64,000 bases of DNA. Source: Burkholderia cepacia (lineage in GTDB: Bacteria > Pseudomonadota > Gammaproteobacteria > Burkholderiales > Burkholderiaceae). Below are positions 44,520 to 55,300 of the stretch, one piece after another; within the stretch, counting starts at the first letter, position 1, and the number at the start of each line of letters is the position of its first letter. The position numbers and the translations under genes are program-made. The notes beneath the pieces are model-generated. The model was given only the letters and a program-made list of their open reading frames with translations. It did not search any database and was not told the DNA's origin. Where the stretch lies: NCBI RefSeq assembly GCF_029962485.1, contig NZ_CP073638.1:2852001-2916000 (forward strand), read 5' to 3'.

Positions 44520-46484
44520 TTACACGCCCGCCGACGACGATGCCAGCGGCACCGTCACCGACGTGCCGGCCGGATCGAGCGTCAGGCCCGTGCCCGGCGT
44601 CGGCCGCAGCGTAGCCTCGTAGTCGCTGGACAGGACGACGAGCCCGAGCCGGTGGCCGGCTTCCAGCTTGTAGTCGCGCGGCATGAACGTCAGCTTCAGG
44701 TCGTACGGCAAGCCGGGCAGCACCGGTTCCGACAGCCACTCGGACAGCCGGTTGCGCGGGTCGGTCCAGGCACGCGTGACAATCGTGGCCGTGCCGTCCG
44801 GCGCGCGATCGACCAGCAGCGCCGTTACGTTGGCGACGCCCGTGAAGGTCAGCCTGACGCGGGCGGTCGCGGCGCCGGAGAGGCGTGTCGCGGCCGTCAG
44901 CGGCGCGGTTTCGAAGCGGCTGCGGTTTTCACCCGTCGGCGTGTTCGCCAGCGTGAGCGCCGGAATGCGCGCATCGTCGGTGAAGCGCGTGAGCGGGCCG
45001 CCGGACGGCAGCCGCAGCAGCGTGCCGGTGCCCGCGCCGTCGCCGCCCGCGAAGTACGTGACCGGCGTCGCACGGCGTGCGGCCCAGTCGGCCTCCTTCA
45101 GCAGCGTGCCGTCGGCCTGCTCGATCACCGCGCGCGGATCGCGTTCGACGCCGTTGTTGTAGCCGATCAGGTAGCGCGTGAACCAGCGGTTCACCTCCGC
45201 GGTCCACGCTTCGCCCATCGCCGGCACGCGCGTCGGGTCGGTGTGCTTCAGGCGGTGCAGCCACAGCTGCGTCGGCACGCCCTGGCGCCGCATCGCGAGA
45301 TACCACGATGTCGACTGGTCGACGCGCACGTTGTCGTCGGTCAGCCCCTGCGCGACGAGTGCCGGTGCAACCGCGAGCGCGGTCGGGATGTCGCGCGCGG
45401 CCCAGAACGGCGAGTAGTCGCCGGTCTTGCGGTCTTCCTGCTGCAACGCTTCGTCGATCAGGTGCGTGCAGCGCTCGGGATGCGCGTTCGTCAGCAGCGC
45501 CTTGATGTACACGTCGACGTCTTCGCCCTGATAGCCTTCCGGCGCGCGCACGAGCCCGCCCGAGCGGTAGTAGCCGTACATGTTCGTCAGCCCGGCGATC
45601 GGTACGATCGCGTCGAGCCCGCGCGTGCGCAGGCTTGCGACCATCTTCGGCAGCGTGCCGTCGTACGACACGCCGTACATGCCGACGTGGCCCGTCGACC
45701 AGTTCGCGACGACCGTCTTGCCGTTCGCGTCCTTCGCGGTCGCGTCGCGGCCGAGCCAGCGGATCACCGACGCCATCGCGACCGATTCGTCGCGCGTCAG
45801 GATCGTCGGGCAGCCGTCCGAGCCGGCGGTGCCGAGCGAATCCGCGTAGACGATCGTGAAGCCGCGCGGCACGAAGTAGCTCTCGATCCACGAGCGGCCG
45901 GCGGCGGCCGCTTCGACCTGCTGCAGCATCCGCGACTGCGGTGCGGCGGCCATGATGCGCGTGGACGCCGATGCCGGTGCGCCGGCAGCCGCGGCCGGAT
46001 GCGGCGTGCCGTCGAGTTCGACGTCGACGTTGTGGTCGGGGCTGTCGGCAAGCCCCGCGTAGTACGGGCTTGCGAGCACGATGACGGGCGTGCGTGCGCC
46101 GTTCGCGGTTTCGGACGGCCGCACGATGCGCACATGGATGCGGTCGCGCGTGCCGTCGCCGTCGGAATCGACCGGCGTGTCGACCCACGCGTTTTCCTCG
46201 ATCGTGCCGCCCGACAGCGACGGCTGCACCTGGCCGTTGCTGATCACCGGCTTGTAGCGTCCGTTGCTGGCCGGATTCGCGTACGGGACCCCGGACGGCG
46301 ACACGTGCGACGCAAGCGACTGCGCATCGGCTGCCGCTGCGGCGGCAGCCCCCTCCTGTTGGCCCTGCGCGAGTGCGGATACACCCGCCACGCTGCCGTC
46401 GTCGCCGCCGCACGCGGCGAGCGTCGTGGCGGCCACGAGCGCGGGAAGCCACGCGCGCCGGAATCCGGTTCGATGAATGTTCAT
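44520..46484 (-). CDS. X-Pro dipeptidyl-peptidase / CocE-NonD family lipoprotein
   Basis: A 654-aa exported alpha/beta hydrolase of the S15 (PepX) / CocE family. The N-terminus is a lipoprotein signal with lipobox TLAAC (lipidated C25) followed by GGDDG. The catalytic nucleophile is S273 in GVSYDGT. The C-terminal third (about 500-650) is the jelly-roll domain typical of these enzymes (GAATARVRLTFTG, RDYKLEAGHRLGLVV). Family members cleave X-Pro dipeptides or acyl esters, so the substrate is open. A VDSDGDGTRD calcium-type loop near residue 115 is notable. Start M at 46484 follows from the signal sequence. Confidence 0.85.
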   Translation of the reverse strand: MNIHRTGFRRAWLPALVAATTLAACGGDDGSVAGVSALAQGQQEGAAAAAAADAQSLASHVSPSGVPYANPASNGRYKPVISNGQVQPSLSGGTIEENAWVDTPVDSDGDGTRDRIHVRIVRPSETANGARTPVIVLASPYYAGLADSPDHNVDVELDGTPHPAAAAGAPASASTRIMAAAPQSRMLQQVEAAAAGRSWIESYFVPRGFTIVYADSLGTAGSDGCPTILTRDESVAMASVIRWLGRDATAKDANGKTVVANWSTGHVGMYGVSYDGTLPKMVASLRTRGLDAIVPIAGLTNMYGYYRSGGLVRAPEGYQGEDVDVYIKALLTNAHPERCTHLIDEALQQEDRKTGDYSPFWAARDIPTALAVAPALVAQGLTDDNVRVDQSTSWYLAMRRQGVPTQLWLHRLKHTDPTRVPAMGEAWTAEVNRWFTRYLIGYNNGVERDPRAVIEQADGTLLKEADWAARRATPVTYFAGGDGAGTGTLLRLPSGGPLTRFTDDARIPALTLANTPTGENRSRFETAPLTAATRLSGAATARVRLTFTGVANVTALLVDRAPDGTATIVTRAWTDPRNRLSEWLSEPVLPGLPYDLKLTFMPRDYKLEAGHRLGLVVLSSDYEATLRPTPGTGLTLDPAGTSVTVPLASSSAGV

Positions 46485-46978
46485 TGAATCGACCTCGTCT
46501 CTTGTGATTGTCTGGAACCGGCGCGGCTCGCGATACACCCCCTGCGGCCTGGCCGGGTACTGCGTCGGATGAAGCGGAACTGCACCATCAAAAGCGGCGG
46601 ACGGGACGCACGGGCGTCTCGCCCCGAACGGAACGCGTCAGCGCGGCGGCACCACGGAGTGAATGCAGGAGTGCGAATCAAATGTGGGCATGCCCGAGCT
46701 TCCTTCAGGTTTCAGATGAAACGGAACGGCACGATGCGATGAGGCGGGAATGTTGCGAACGGCGGTGCAGCAACGGCAGGAAAGCGCGACGCGAGTCGGC
46801 GTGGCTGGCCGGATTGCTTTCCGGAAGCTTGCGCAAAAGTTATCTCAGTGAAATGTTCGTGTCAAACTTTTTTAGTTTTAATCAAACAAAGTTTCAGCAT
46901 GGGTGCGGGCTGCCTTCTCAACTTTCGTGGCATCCGACCGTAAACCGTGACAAACAGTCTTAAAGAAGAGAGAGGGCA
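46485..46978. promoter_or_regulatory. Divergent intergenic region with an A+T-rich motif
   Basis: About 490 bases between divergent genes with no convincing coding frame. An A+T-rich stretch at 46861-46894 (starting GTCAAACTTTTTT, ending AAAGTTT) contrasts with the G+C-rich surroundings and recurs in related form at 63144-63178. It lies 85-118 bases upstream of the orphan gene at 46979 and is the probable promoter or silencer-binding segment for it. Confidence 0.5.
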
Positions 46979-47788
46979 ATGACGATTTCGGTCACGGCAG
47001 CGGGCGGCCTGTCGCTCGCGCAGATGGCACAGGCGGCGCTCGACGGGCGCCAGGACACGGATGCGACGGGCTCGGGGAATCCGCCAGGCCAGCCGCTTAC
47101 CGTCAGGGCGCTGGATCCTGAAGCGATGCAGGCGGCGCTGACGAAACAGTTGTCAATGGTCGGCGACCTGACGATGAAGCTGCGCGGCGTGACCGACCCG
47201 CTCGCGGCGAGCATGCAGGAGATCGTCGCGAAGCGCCCGGACCTGGCGGACGCGTCATTCGACTTCACGACCGACAACGGCCAGATCAAGGTCGAATCGA
47301 CGAGCCTTGCGGAAACCGATCGCGCCTGGATCGAGTCGACGCTGAACGCGAATGCCGGCCTCGTGCTCGCGACGAACGCGTTTCACGAGCAGGCAGTCGA
47401 CCTCGCCGCGCAGGGGGCGGCCGTGCGTGGCGACACGTTCACCGACAGCGACCGCGCGGCGGCCGGCCGGAACGCCGATGCGCGCTTTCATTTCATGAGC
47501 CTGCTCAACGCGTCCGTCGCGCGCAACCAGCCGCTGGCGTCCGGCGAGCACCTCGTTGCGCAAGACGGCACGCCGCTGACGGTCGGGCAGTCGGCCGGCA
47601 CCGCGCGCGGCACGCTCGCGTTGCTGAATACGGCACGCCAGCTGTCGTCGGGCACGGCGATCCTGGTCGACCGGTCAGGTCGCGAGACAGCCGGCATGCG
47701 TGCCGAACTCGTCGACGTCGGCCTCGACGTGCTTGCCGGCTACACGCCGGACGGCAGCAGCAGCGTCGGTTTCCACGAGACGGCCTAA
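46979..47788 (+). CDS. Protein of unknown function, 269 aa
   Basis: I do not recognise a family. The coding frame is convincing: GAGAGAGGG lies just upstream of the ATG and amino-acid composition is balanced. There is no signal peptide and no transmembrane segment. The N-terminal 45 residues are rich in small, polar residues (SVTAAGGLSLAQMAQAALDG, then DTDATGSGNPPGQP), the rest is mixed alpha/beta, and no cysteine occurs. A soluble protein with a flexible N-terminus would fit a substrate of a specialised secretion system, but nothing else supports that. It has its own A+T-rich upstream region and no operon partner. Confidence 0.6.
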   Translation: MTISVTAAGGLSLAQMAQAALDGRQDTDATGSGNPPGQPLTVRALDPEAMQAALTKQLSMVGDLTMKLRGVTDPLAASMQEIVAKRPDLADASFDFTTDNGQIKVESTSLAETDRAWIESTLNANAGLVLATNAFHEQAVDLAAQGAAVRGDTFTDSDRAAAGRNADARFHFMSLLNASVARNQPLASGEHLVAQDGTPLTVGQSAGTARGTLALLNTARQLSSGTAILVDRSGRETAGMRAELVDVGLDVLAGYTPDGSSSVGFHETA

Positions 47789-47796
47789 CGCGCGGC

Positions 47797-49065
47797 TTAT
47801 TCGTCGCGCAGGGCCTCGGCCGGCCGCACGCGGGCGGCGCGCCAGCTCGGGTACAGCGTCGCGACGCACGACATCAGGAACGCGGCCGCGGCGATCTCGA
47901 TCACGTCGACCGCCGCGAGCTTCGACGGCAGCGAGCTGAGGAAGTACACGGACGGCGTCAGGAAGTGGATGCCGAGCAACCGTTCGATCGCCGGCAGCAC
48001 CCACGGGATGCTGACCGCGATCGCGCAGCCGAAGGCGACGCCCGCGAGCGTGCCGGCGAGGCCGATCGTCATCCCCTGGATCGCGAAGATCTTCATGATC
48101 GACCGCGGCGGCGCACCGAGCGTGCGCAGGATCGCGATGTCACCCTGTTTCTGCGTGACGGTCATCACGAGCGACGACACGAGGTTGAACGCGGCGACCG
48201 CGACGATCAGCATCAGGATCAGCGACAGCATCCGCTTCTGCAGCCGCTCGGCTTCGAACCACGTGCGGTTCTGCCGCGTCCAGTCGCGGATGTACAGGTC
48301 GCCCGACAGCGAGCGCGACAGCGCGAGCGCGATCTCCGGCGCGCGCTGCAGATCGTCGAGGCGCAGCCGGACGCCGGTCGGCGCGGGCACGTTGAACAGT
48401 TTCTGCGCGTCGCGGATATGGATGTACGCGAGCGCGCTGTCGTACTGGTAGTGGCCCGACTCGAACGTGCCGACCACGTTGAACTGGCGGAACTGCGGCA
48501 GCGCCTCGCCGATGCGCGCGGTGTTGCCGGGCGCGAAGAACGTGATGCGGTCTCCGATCTTCACGTGCAGCGCATCGGCGAGCGCCGAGCCGAGCACGAT
48601 GCCCATCTCGCCCGGCACGAGCGCGTCGAGGCGGCCGGTCTTCAGCTTGCGCGCGATCTCGGACACGCGCGGCTCGAGCACGGGGTCGATGCCGCGCAAC
48701 GCGACGCCCGTCACGCTGCCCGCGTTCGTCAGCAGCGCCTGCGCGTCGACGTACGGCGCGATCGCCCGCACGGCTGGGTTCTGCAGCGATTCGTGCGCGG
48801 TGAGCCGCCAGTCGGGCATCGCGCCGGACGGCGAGAAGATTTCCACGTGTGCGAGCACCGACAGCATCCGGTCGCGCACTTCGGTGCGAAAGCCGTTCAT
48901 CACCGACAGCACGACGATCAGCGCGGCGACGCCGAGCGCGATGCCGGCCATTGCGGCGCCGGCGATGAACGACACGAAGCCGTCGCCGGCCGAGCGCCGG
49001 CCGCCGCGCGCGTAGCGCAGCCCGATCTGCCATTCGAACGGGAGTTTCAAGCGGTTTCCTTTCAT
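47797..49065 (-). CDS. LolC/LolE-like lipoprotein-releasing permease, unpaired
   Basis: A 422-aa inner-membrane permease of the MacB/LolCE type. It has an N-terminal helix (about residues 28-50, FIAGAAMAGIALGVAALIVV), a large periplasmic domain (about 55-270) and three C-terminal helices. The conserved GDIAILRTLGA segment and the terminal YPSWRAARVRPAEALR are diagnostic. ATG at 49065 gives MKGNRLKLPFEW; an in-frame TTG at 49050 has a stronger ribosome binding site (AAAGGA) and may be the true start. In LolCDE systems the ATPase LolD is adjacent; here none is, so this may be a paralogue that borrows LolD. Confidence 0.82.
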   Translation of the reverse strand: MKGNRLKLPFEWQIGLRYARGGRRSAGDGFVSFIAGAAMAGIALGVAALIVVLSVMNGFRTEVRDRMLSVLAHVEIFSPSGAMPDWRLTAHESLQNPAVRAIAPYVDAQALLTNAGSVTGVALRGIDPVLEPRVSEIARKLKTGRLDALVPGEMGIVLGSALADALHVKIGDRITFFAPGNTARIGEALPQFRQFNVVGTFESGHYQYDSALAYIHIRDAQKLFNVPAPTGVRLRLDDLQRAPEIALALSRSLSGDLYIRDWTRQNRTWFEAERLQKRMLSLILMLIVAVAAFNLVSSLVMTVTQKQGDIAILRTLGAPPRSIMKIFAIQGMTIGLAGTLAGVAFGCAIAVSIPWVLPAIERLLGIHFLTPSVYFLSSLPSKLAAVDVIEIAAAAFLMSCVATLYPSWRAARVRPAEALRDE

Positions 49066-49347
49066 TTCGATTCGATCCTGCCGAGCCGCGCATTCTAGCG
49101 AACGCGGCGCGGCCGTGTGCAGAGGTCGCGCCATGGACCGAAATCCGCCCGACCGGTCGGTCATCAAGCGGCGTTGCGTGCTGGCACACCGATATTTCCA
49201 TCGTTTCGGGTCTGATCGATAATGGCGGCCAGCATCCGGTCGAACATACCAAGCAATACGGCGCAACCGGGCCGCGCCGTCACAGACCCATAACAATTCG
49301 GGGAAGGTTGCCGCGTCGGCAGCATGTCCTTGACAAGGAAATAACAA

Positions 49348-52300
49348 ATGGATTTGCTGCGCTTCCTGCTGCTCCTGCCGATTCGCGTCGCAGGTTTCGT
49401 GTGGTGGCTGCTCGGCTGCGCGCTGCGGCCGCTGGTCGGCGACGTGTCGTGGACGGCGCCCGCGTGGATGGGCATCACCGTCGCGGCCGTGCGCCGCCGC
49501 CCGTGGCATGCCGGCGGCCTCGTGCTGCTCGCGGCCGCGCTCGGCTACGGCGGGTACTGGTTCAAGCACCGCCCGAAGCCGCCCGAGCCCGAAACCGTCA
49601 GCTTTACCGTGAAGGCGCCGGCGATCACGACCTACGAGGTCGACGACACCGACAAGCCGAAGATCACCGTGCATCCGCTCGAAGTCGTGTTCGCGCAATC
49701 GGCCGCGCCGATCGAGCAGGTCGGCAAGCCGGCCGGCGACGGCATCGAGATGACGCCCGCACTGAAGGGCACGTGGGAGTGGGTCGACGACAAGACGCTG
49801 CGCTTCACGCCGGCGGCCGACTGGCCGGTCGGCGCGCACGTCGAGGTGCGTTTCGCGGTGCACCGCGTGTTCGCGCCGCAGGTGACGATGCATGACGACC
49901 GATTCTCGCTCGACCTGCCGGCGTTCGCTGCCACATTCGGCAACAACGAGTTCTACCAGAACCCCGACAATCCGGCGGAGAAGCAGGCGCTGCTGCAGTT
50001 GCGCTTCAACTACCCGGTCGATCCGGCCGAATTCGAGAAGCGCATCGGCCTCGTGCTGGTCGGCCGCGATGGCAAGACCGCGTCGCCGCTGCGCTACACG
50101 GTCAACTACGACAAGATGAAGACGGGCGCGTGGGTCTACTCGCAGCCGCTCGAGATCCCGCGCGATCCGTTGTCGGTGCGGCTCGACGTCGACAAGGGCG
50201 TGAAGAGCGCGCGCGGCGGCAACGGCACGCCGGACGTGCTGCACGCGTCGGTCGGCGTGCCGGGGCTGTACAGCCTGTCGATCGGCAACGTCGCGCCGAC
50301 GCTCGTCGACAACGAGCGCTATGAGCCCGAGCAGGTGCTCGTCGCCGAAACGTCCGACGGCGTGCGCAGTGCCGATCTCGCCGCGCGCGCGAAGGCGTGG
50401 GTGCTGCCGAAGCGCAAGCCGGGCGTCGATCAATCCGACGACGATCCGCCGTACGAATGGAACGTGGCCGACATCAGCGATGCGGTGCTGAAGCAGTCGA
50501 AGCCGCTGCCGCTCGAAGCGGTGCCGACCGAGAACGATTTCGCGACGCTGCAAAGCTTCAAGTACCACGCGACGCCGGGCGAGCGCGTCGTCGTGCGGTT
50601 CGAGGGCGACCTGAAATCGGCGGGCGGCTACCTGCTCGGCAAGCCCGTGACGAGCGCGTTCACGGTGCCCGACTATCCGAAGCTGCTGCGCTTCATGGCC
50701 GACGGCTCGCTGCTGTCGATGAGCGGCAGCAAGCGGTTGTCGGTCGTGTCGCGCAACCTGCCGGGGATGAAGGTCGAGATCGGCCGCGTGCTGCCCGACC
50801 AGATCCAGCATCTCGTGAGCTTCAACAACGGCACGTACGCGCGGCCCGAGCTGTCCTATTCGTTCAGCGAGGACCACATCGTCGAGCGCTTCGTGCAGAC
50901 GCGTGCGTTCCCGGCCGGCGAGCCCGGCAAGGCGCATTACGAAGGCATCGATCTTGGCCAGTACCTGAAGGGCGGCAAGCGCGGCGTGTTCCTGCTGCAC
51001 CTGTCGAAGTACGATCCGGCGGCCGAGAAGAAGAAAGCCGACGACGCGAAGGACGGCGATGCATCGTCCGGCGACGGCGGCCAGGATCAGTCCGACAACG
51101 CCGATTCGGGCGACAGCAGCGGCAACGGCGATGACAGCGACCGCGCGCTCGGCGATACGCGCCTGATCGTCGTGACCGATCTCGGGATGCTGGTCAAGCG
51201 TTCGCTCGACGGCAGCCAGGACGTGTTCATCCAGTCGATCCGCACGGGCAAGCCGGTTGCGGGCGCAACGGTTTCGGTGCTCGCGGTGAACGGCCAGGCG
51301 CTGTTCACGCAGACGACCGCTGCCGACGGCGTCGTGCATTTCCCCGCGTTCAAGGGGCTCGACCGCGAGAAACGTCCGCAGCTGTATGTCGTGAAGAAGG
51401 ACACCGACCTGTCGTTCCTGCCGGTGGCCGGCCGCGACCGCCAGCTCGATTTCTCGCGCTTCGACGTCGACGGCGAGCGCAACGCGACCGGCCAGGGGCA
51501 GCTCTCCGCGTACCTGTTCTCGGATCGCGGCCTGTACCGGCCCGGCGATCCGTTCCACATCGGCCTGATCGTGCGCGCGGCCAGCTGGGCGCGCAGCCCG
51601 GCCGGCGTGCCGCTGCAGGCGGAAATCGTCGATCCGCGCGGCATCACCGTCGAGCGCAAGCCGGTGACCGTCGACGCGACGGGCTTCACCGAGCTCGGCT
51701 ACACGACCGCCGAAACGGCGCCGACCGGCACGTGGACGGTCAACCTGTATATCGTGAAGGACGGCCAGCCGGGCGCCGAGCCGATCGGCAGCACGACCGT
51801 GCAGGTGAAGGAGTTCCTGCCCGACCGGATGAAGGTCGACGCGAAGCTGTCGCAGCAGGTCGTCGAAGGATGGGTGAAGCCGAAGGGGCTGAAGGGCATC
51901 GTCGATGCGCAGAACCTGTTCGGCACGCCGGCGGAGAAACGCCGCGTCGCGGCGACGCTGACGCTGCGCCCCGTGTGGCCGTCGTTCCGCAGCTGGCAGG
52001 GCTATCACTTCTTCGATGCACGCCGTGCGAAGGAGGGCTACACGACGACGCTGCAGGACGGCACGACCGACGACCACGGCCATGCCGAGTTCGACCTCGA
52101 TCTCGACAAGTACGCGGACGCGACCTACCAGCTGTATTTCCAGGCGAAGGCCTATGAAGCGGAAGGCGGGCGCAACGTTGCCGCGAACGCGCAGACGCTC
52201 GTGTCGAACAACGACTGGCTCGTCGGCTACAAGTCGGTCGACGATCTCGGCTACGTGAAGCGCGGCAGCCCGCGCACGGTGCGGCTCGTCGCGATCGATC

Positions 52301-55300
52301 CGGGCGCGAAGGCGATCGATGTGAAGGACCTGCGCGCGCAGCTCGTCGAGGAGCGCTACGTGTCGGTGCTGACCAAGCAGGATTCCGGCGCGTACAAATA
52401 CGATTCGCGGCTGAAGGAAGTGCCGGTCGACGAGAAGCCGCTGGCGATTCCGGCCGCAGGGCTCGACTTCGCGCTGCGCACCGACAAGCCGGGCAGCTAT
52501 GCGCTCGTGATCCGCCGCGCGGACGGCACCGCGGTGAACCGGATCGAGTATTCGGTCACCGGCGCCGCGAACGTCACGCGCTCGCTCGACCGCAACGCCG
52601 AGCTGCAGGTGAGCCTCGCGAAGCACGACTTCAAACCGGGCGAGCAGGTGGAGATCGCGATCCGCGCGCCTTACGCGGGCAGCGGCCTGATCACGATCGA
52701 ACGCGACAAGGTGTATGCGCACGCGTGGTTCCATGCGGACACGACGAGCTCGATCCAGCACATCACGGTGCCGGCCGGCTTCGAAGGCAACGGCTACATC
52801 AACGTGCAATACATCCGCGACCCGTCGTCCGACGAGATCTTCATGAGCCCGCTGAGCTACGGCGTCGTGCCGTTCTCGGTGAACCTCGACGCGCGCCGCA
52901 ACGCGGTGAGCGTCGATGCGCCGGCGCTCGTGAAGCCGGGCGATACCGTCAACTTCACCGTGCATTCGGCGAAGCCCGCGAAGGTCGTCGTGTTCGCGGT
53001 CGACGAGGGCATCCTGCAGGTCGCGCGCTACAAGCTCGGCGATCCGCTGAAGTTCTTCTTCCGCAAGCGGATGCTCGAAGTCGGCACGTCGCAGATTCTC
53101 GACCTGATCCTGCCGGACTTCGAGAAGCTGATGGCGATGGCCGCGCCCGGCGGCGACGCCGACGATGCAATCGGCCGTCAGCTGAACCCGTTCAAGCGCA
53201 AGCGCGACAAGCCGGTCGTCTACTGGTCGGGGATCGTCGACGTGAACGGCGAGTCGCGGTTGAGCTATACGGTGCCCGACTACTTCAACGGGAAGCTGCG
53301 CGTGATGGCCGTGTCGGTGTCGCCGGACCTGGTCGGCACGTTCGAAGGTGCGACAACGGTGCGGGGCGATTTCGTGCTGTCGCCGAACGTGCCGACGACG
53401 CTCGCGCCGGGCGACGAGGCCGACGTCAGCGTCGGTGTCGCGAACAACCTGACGGGCGTCGGCAATCAGCCGGTGCCGGTGGCCGTCACGCTGAAGACGG
53501 GCCCGCAGCTGCAGGTGATCGGGCCGGCGACGCAGAACGTCGCGCTCGCGCCGCAGCATGAAGGCGTCGCGATGTTCCGTGTGAAGGCGACCGATACGCT
53601 CGGCTCGGGCGCGCTGTCGTTCGGCGCGCGCTATGGCGCGAAGGGGGCGCAGCAGCGCGTCGACGTGTCGGTGCGGCCGGCCGCCGCGTTCCGCACGCAG
53701 CTCGACATCGCGCGCGTCGATCCGGGCAAGAAGGCGAGCGTGCCGAACCTGCGGTCGATGTACGACGCGTATGCGTCGCGCGACGCGAGCATCTCGACCG
53801 CGCCGCTCGTGCTGTCCGAGGGGCTGTCGTCGTATCTCGTCAACTTCGACCACTACTGCAGCGAGCAGATGGTGAGCGCGGTCGTGCCGCGCGTGTTCGC
53901 GGCGAAGTGGCTGTCGGTGCGCGCGCTGACGAGCGCGATGCATGCGCCCGAAGCCGGTGCGGATGCGGCGAACGCGAGCGCGATCACGCAGTTCCTCGGC
54001 GTGCTGCGCAGCCGGCAGAACGCGCAGGGCGGGTTCGGGCTGTGGGGCGCGACGCCCGATGCCGATCCGTTCGTGTCCGCGTATGCGATGCACGTGCTGG
54101 TCGACGCGCGCGATCGCGGTGTTGCGGTGCCGAAGGACATGCTCGACGCGGGCAATGCGTATCTGCAGAAGCTCGCCGCGAACGATTCGCTCGGCTCGCT
54201 CGACCTGCTGCGGCAGCGCGCGTACGCGGTCTACCTGCTGACGCGCCAGGGCAACGTGACGACCAACAGCCTCGCGGCCGTGCAGAAGCGGCTGCAGGAT
54301 GCGTACCCGAAGGACTGGAAGAACGATCTCGCGGCCGCGTGGCTCGCCGCGTCGTATCAGTTGCTGAAGCAGGACAAGGAGGCCGCCGCACTGATCGCGG
54401 GCCCGCAGGCGTTGCTCGAACGCAAGCGCGCGTCCGACGGCGATTACGTGACGGGTTACTACATCGACCCGCTGACGCGTGACGCGAGCGTGCTGTACCT
54501 GCTCGCGAAGCACTTCCCGGATCGCGTGAGCAAGCTGTCGCCGCGCGCGATGGACAACATCGCCGCGCCGCTCGTCGACAACCGCTACAACACGCTGTCG
54601 TCGGCGATGACGATCCTCGCGCTCGACGCGTACGCGGCGTCGAACGCAGGCCAGCTCGACCAGCTCGCGATCGACGAGGTGCGTGCGGGTGTCGGCGCGA
54701 AGGACGTGTCGTCGATCCAGGCGAACCTCGTACGCTCGGGCACGTGGGCGGCCGGCGCGTCGCGCGTCGACTTCGTGAACGGCAGCGCGTTGCCCGCATG
54801 GTGGGTCGCGAGCCAGTCGGGCTACGACCGCGGCACGTCGACGAAGGCGATCAAGAGCGGGCTGGAGATCGTGCGCGACTACACCGATACGGACGGCAAG
54901 CCGCTGGACAAGATCACGGTCGGCCAGGAGATCGACGTGCACCTGAAGATCCGCGCGACGGGCTCGGCGAACGTTGGCAACGTCGCGATCGTCGACCTGT
55001 TGCCGGGCGGCTTCGATCCGGTGATCGCGCCGCCGCCCGCGACCGACGCGCAGGATGGCGACAGCAACGGCGATGGCGGCGCGTCGGCGCCGGTGGCCGA
55101 TGCACCGTGGCGTTCGCCGATCGGCGTAAAGGGTTCGACGTGGCAACCGCAGTTCGCGGATGTGCGCGAGGACCGCGTGGTGATCTACGGCACCGCGACC
55201 ACCGACGTGCGCGAATTCGTCTATCGGATCAAGGCGAGCAACGCGGGCCGCTTCGTCGCGCCGCCCGCGTACGGCGAGTCGATGTACGACCGCCGCGTGC

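Noticed and set aside
46508..46963. A 151-codon frame upstream of the orphan gene
   Set aside because: Arginine- and cysteine-rich composition; it covers the probable divergent promoter region.
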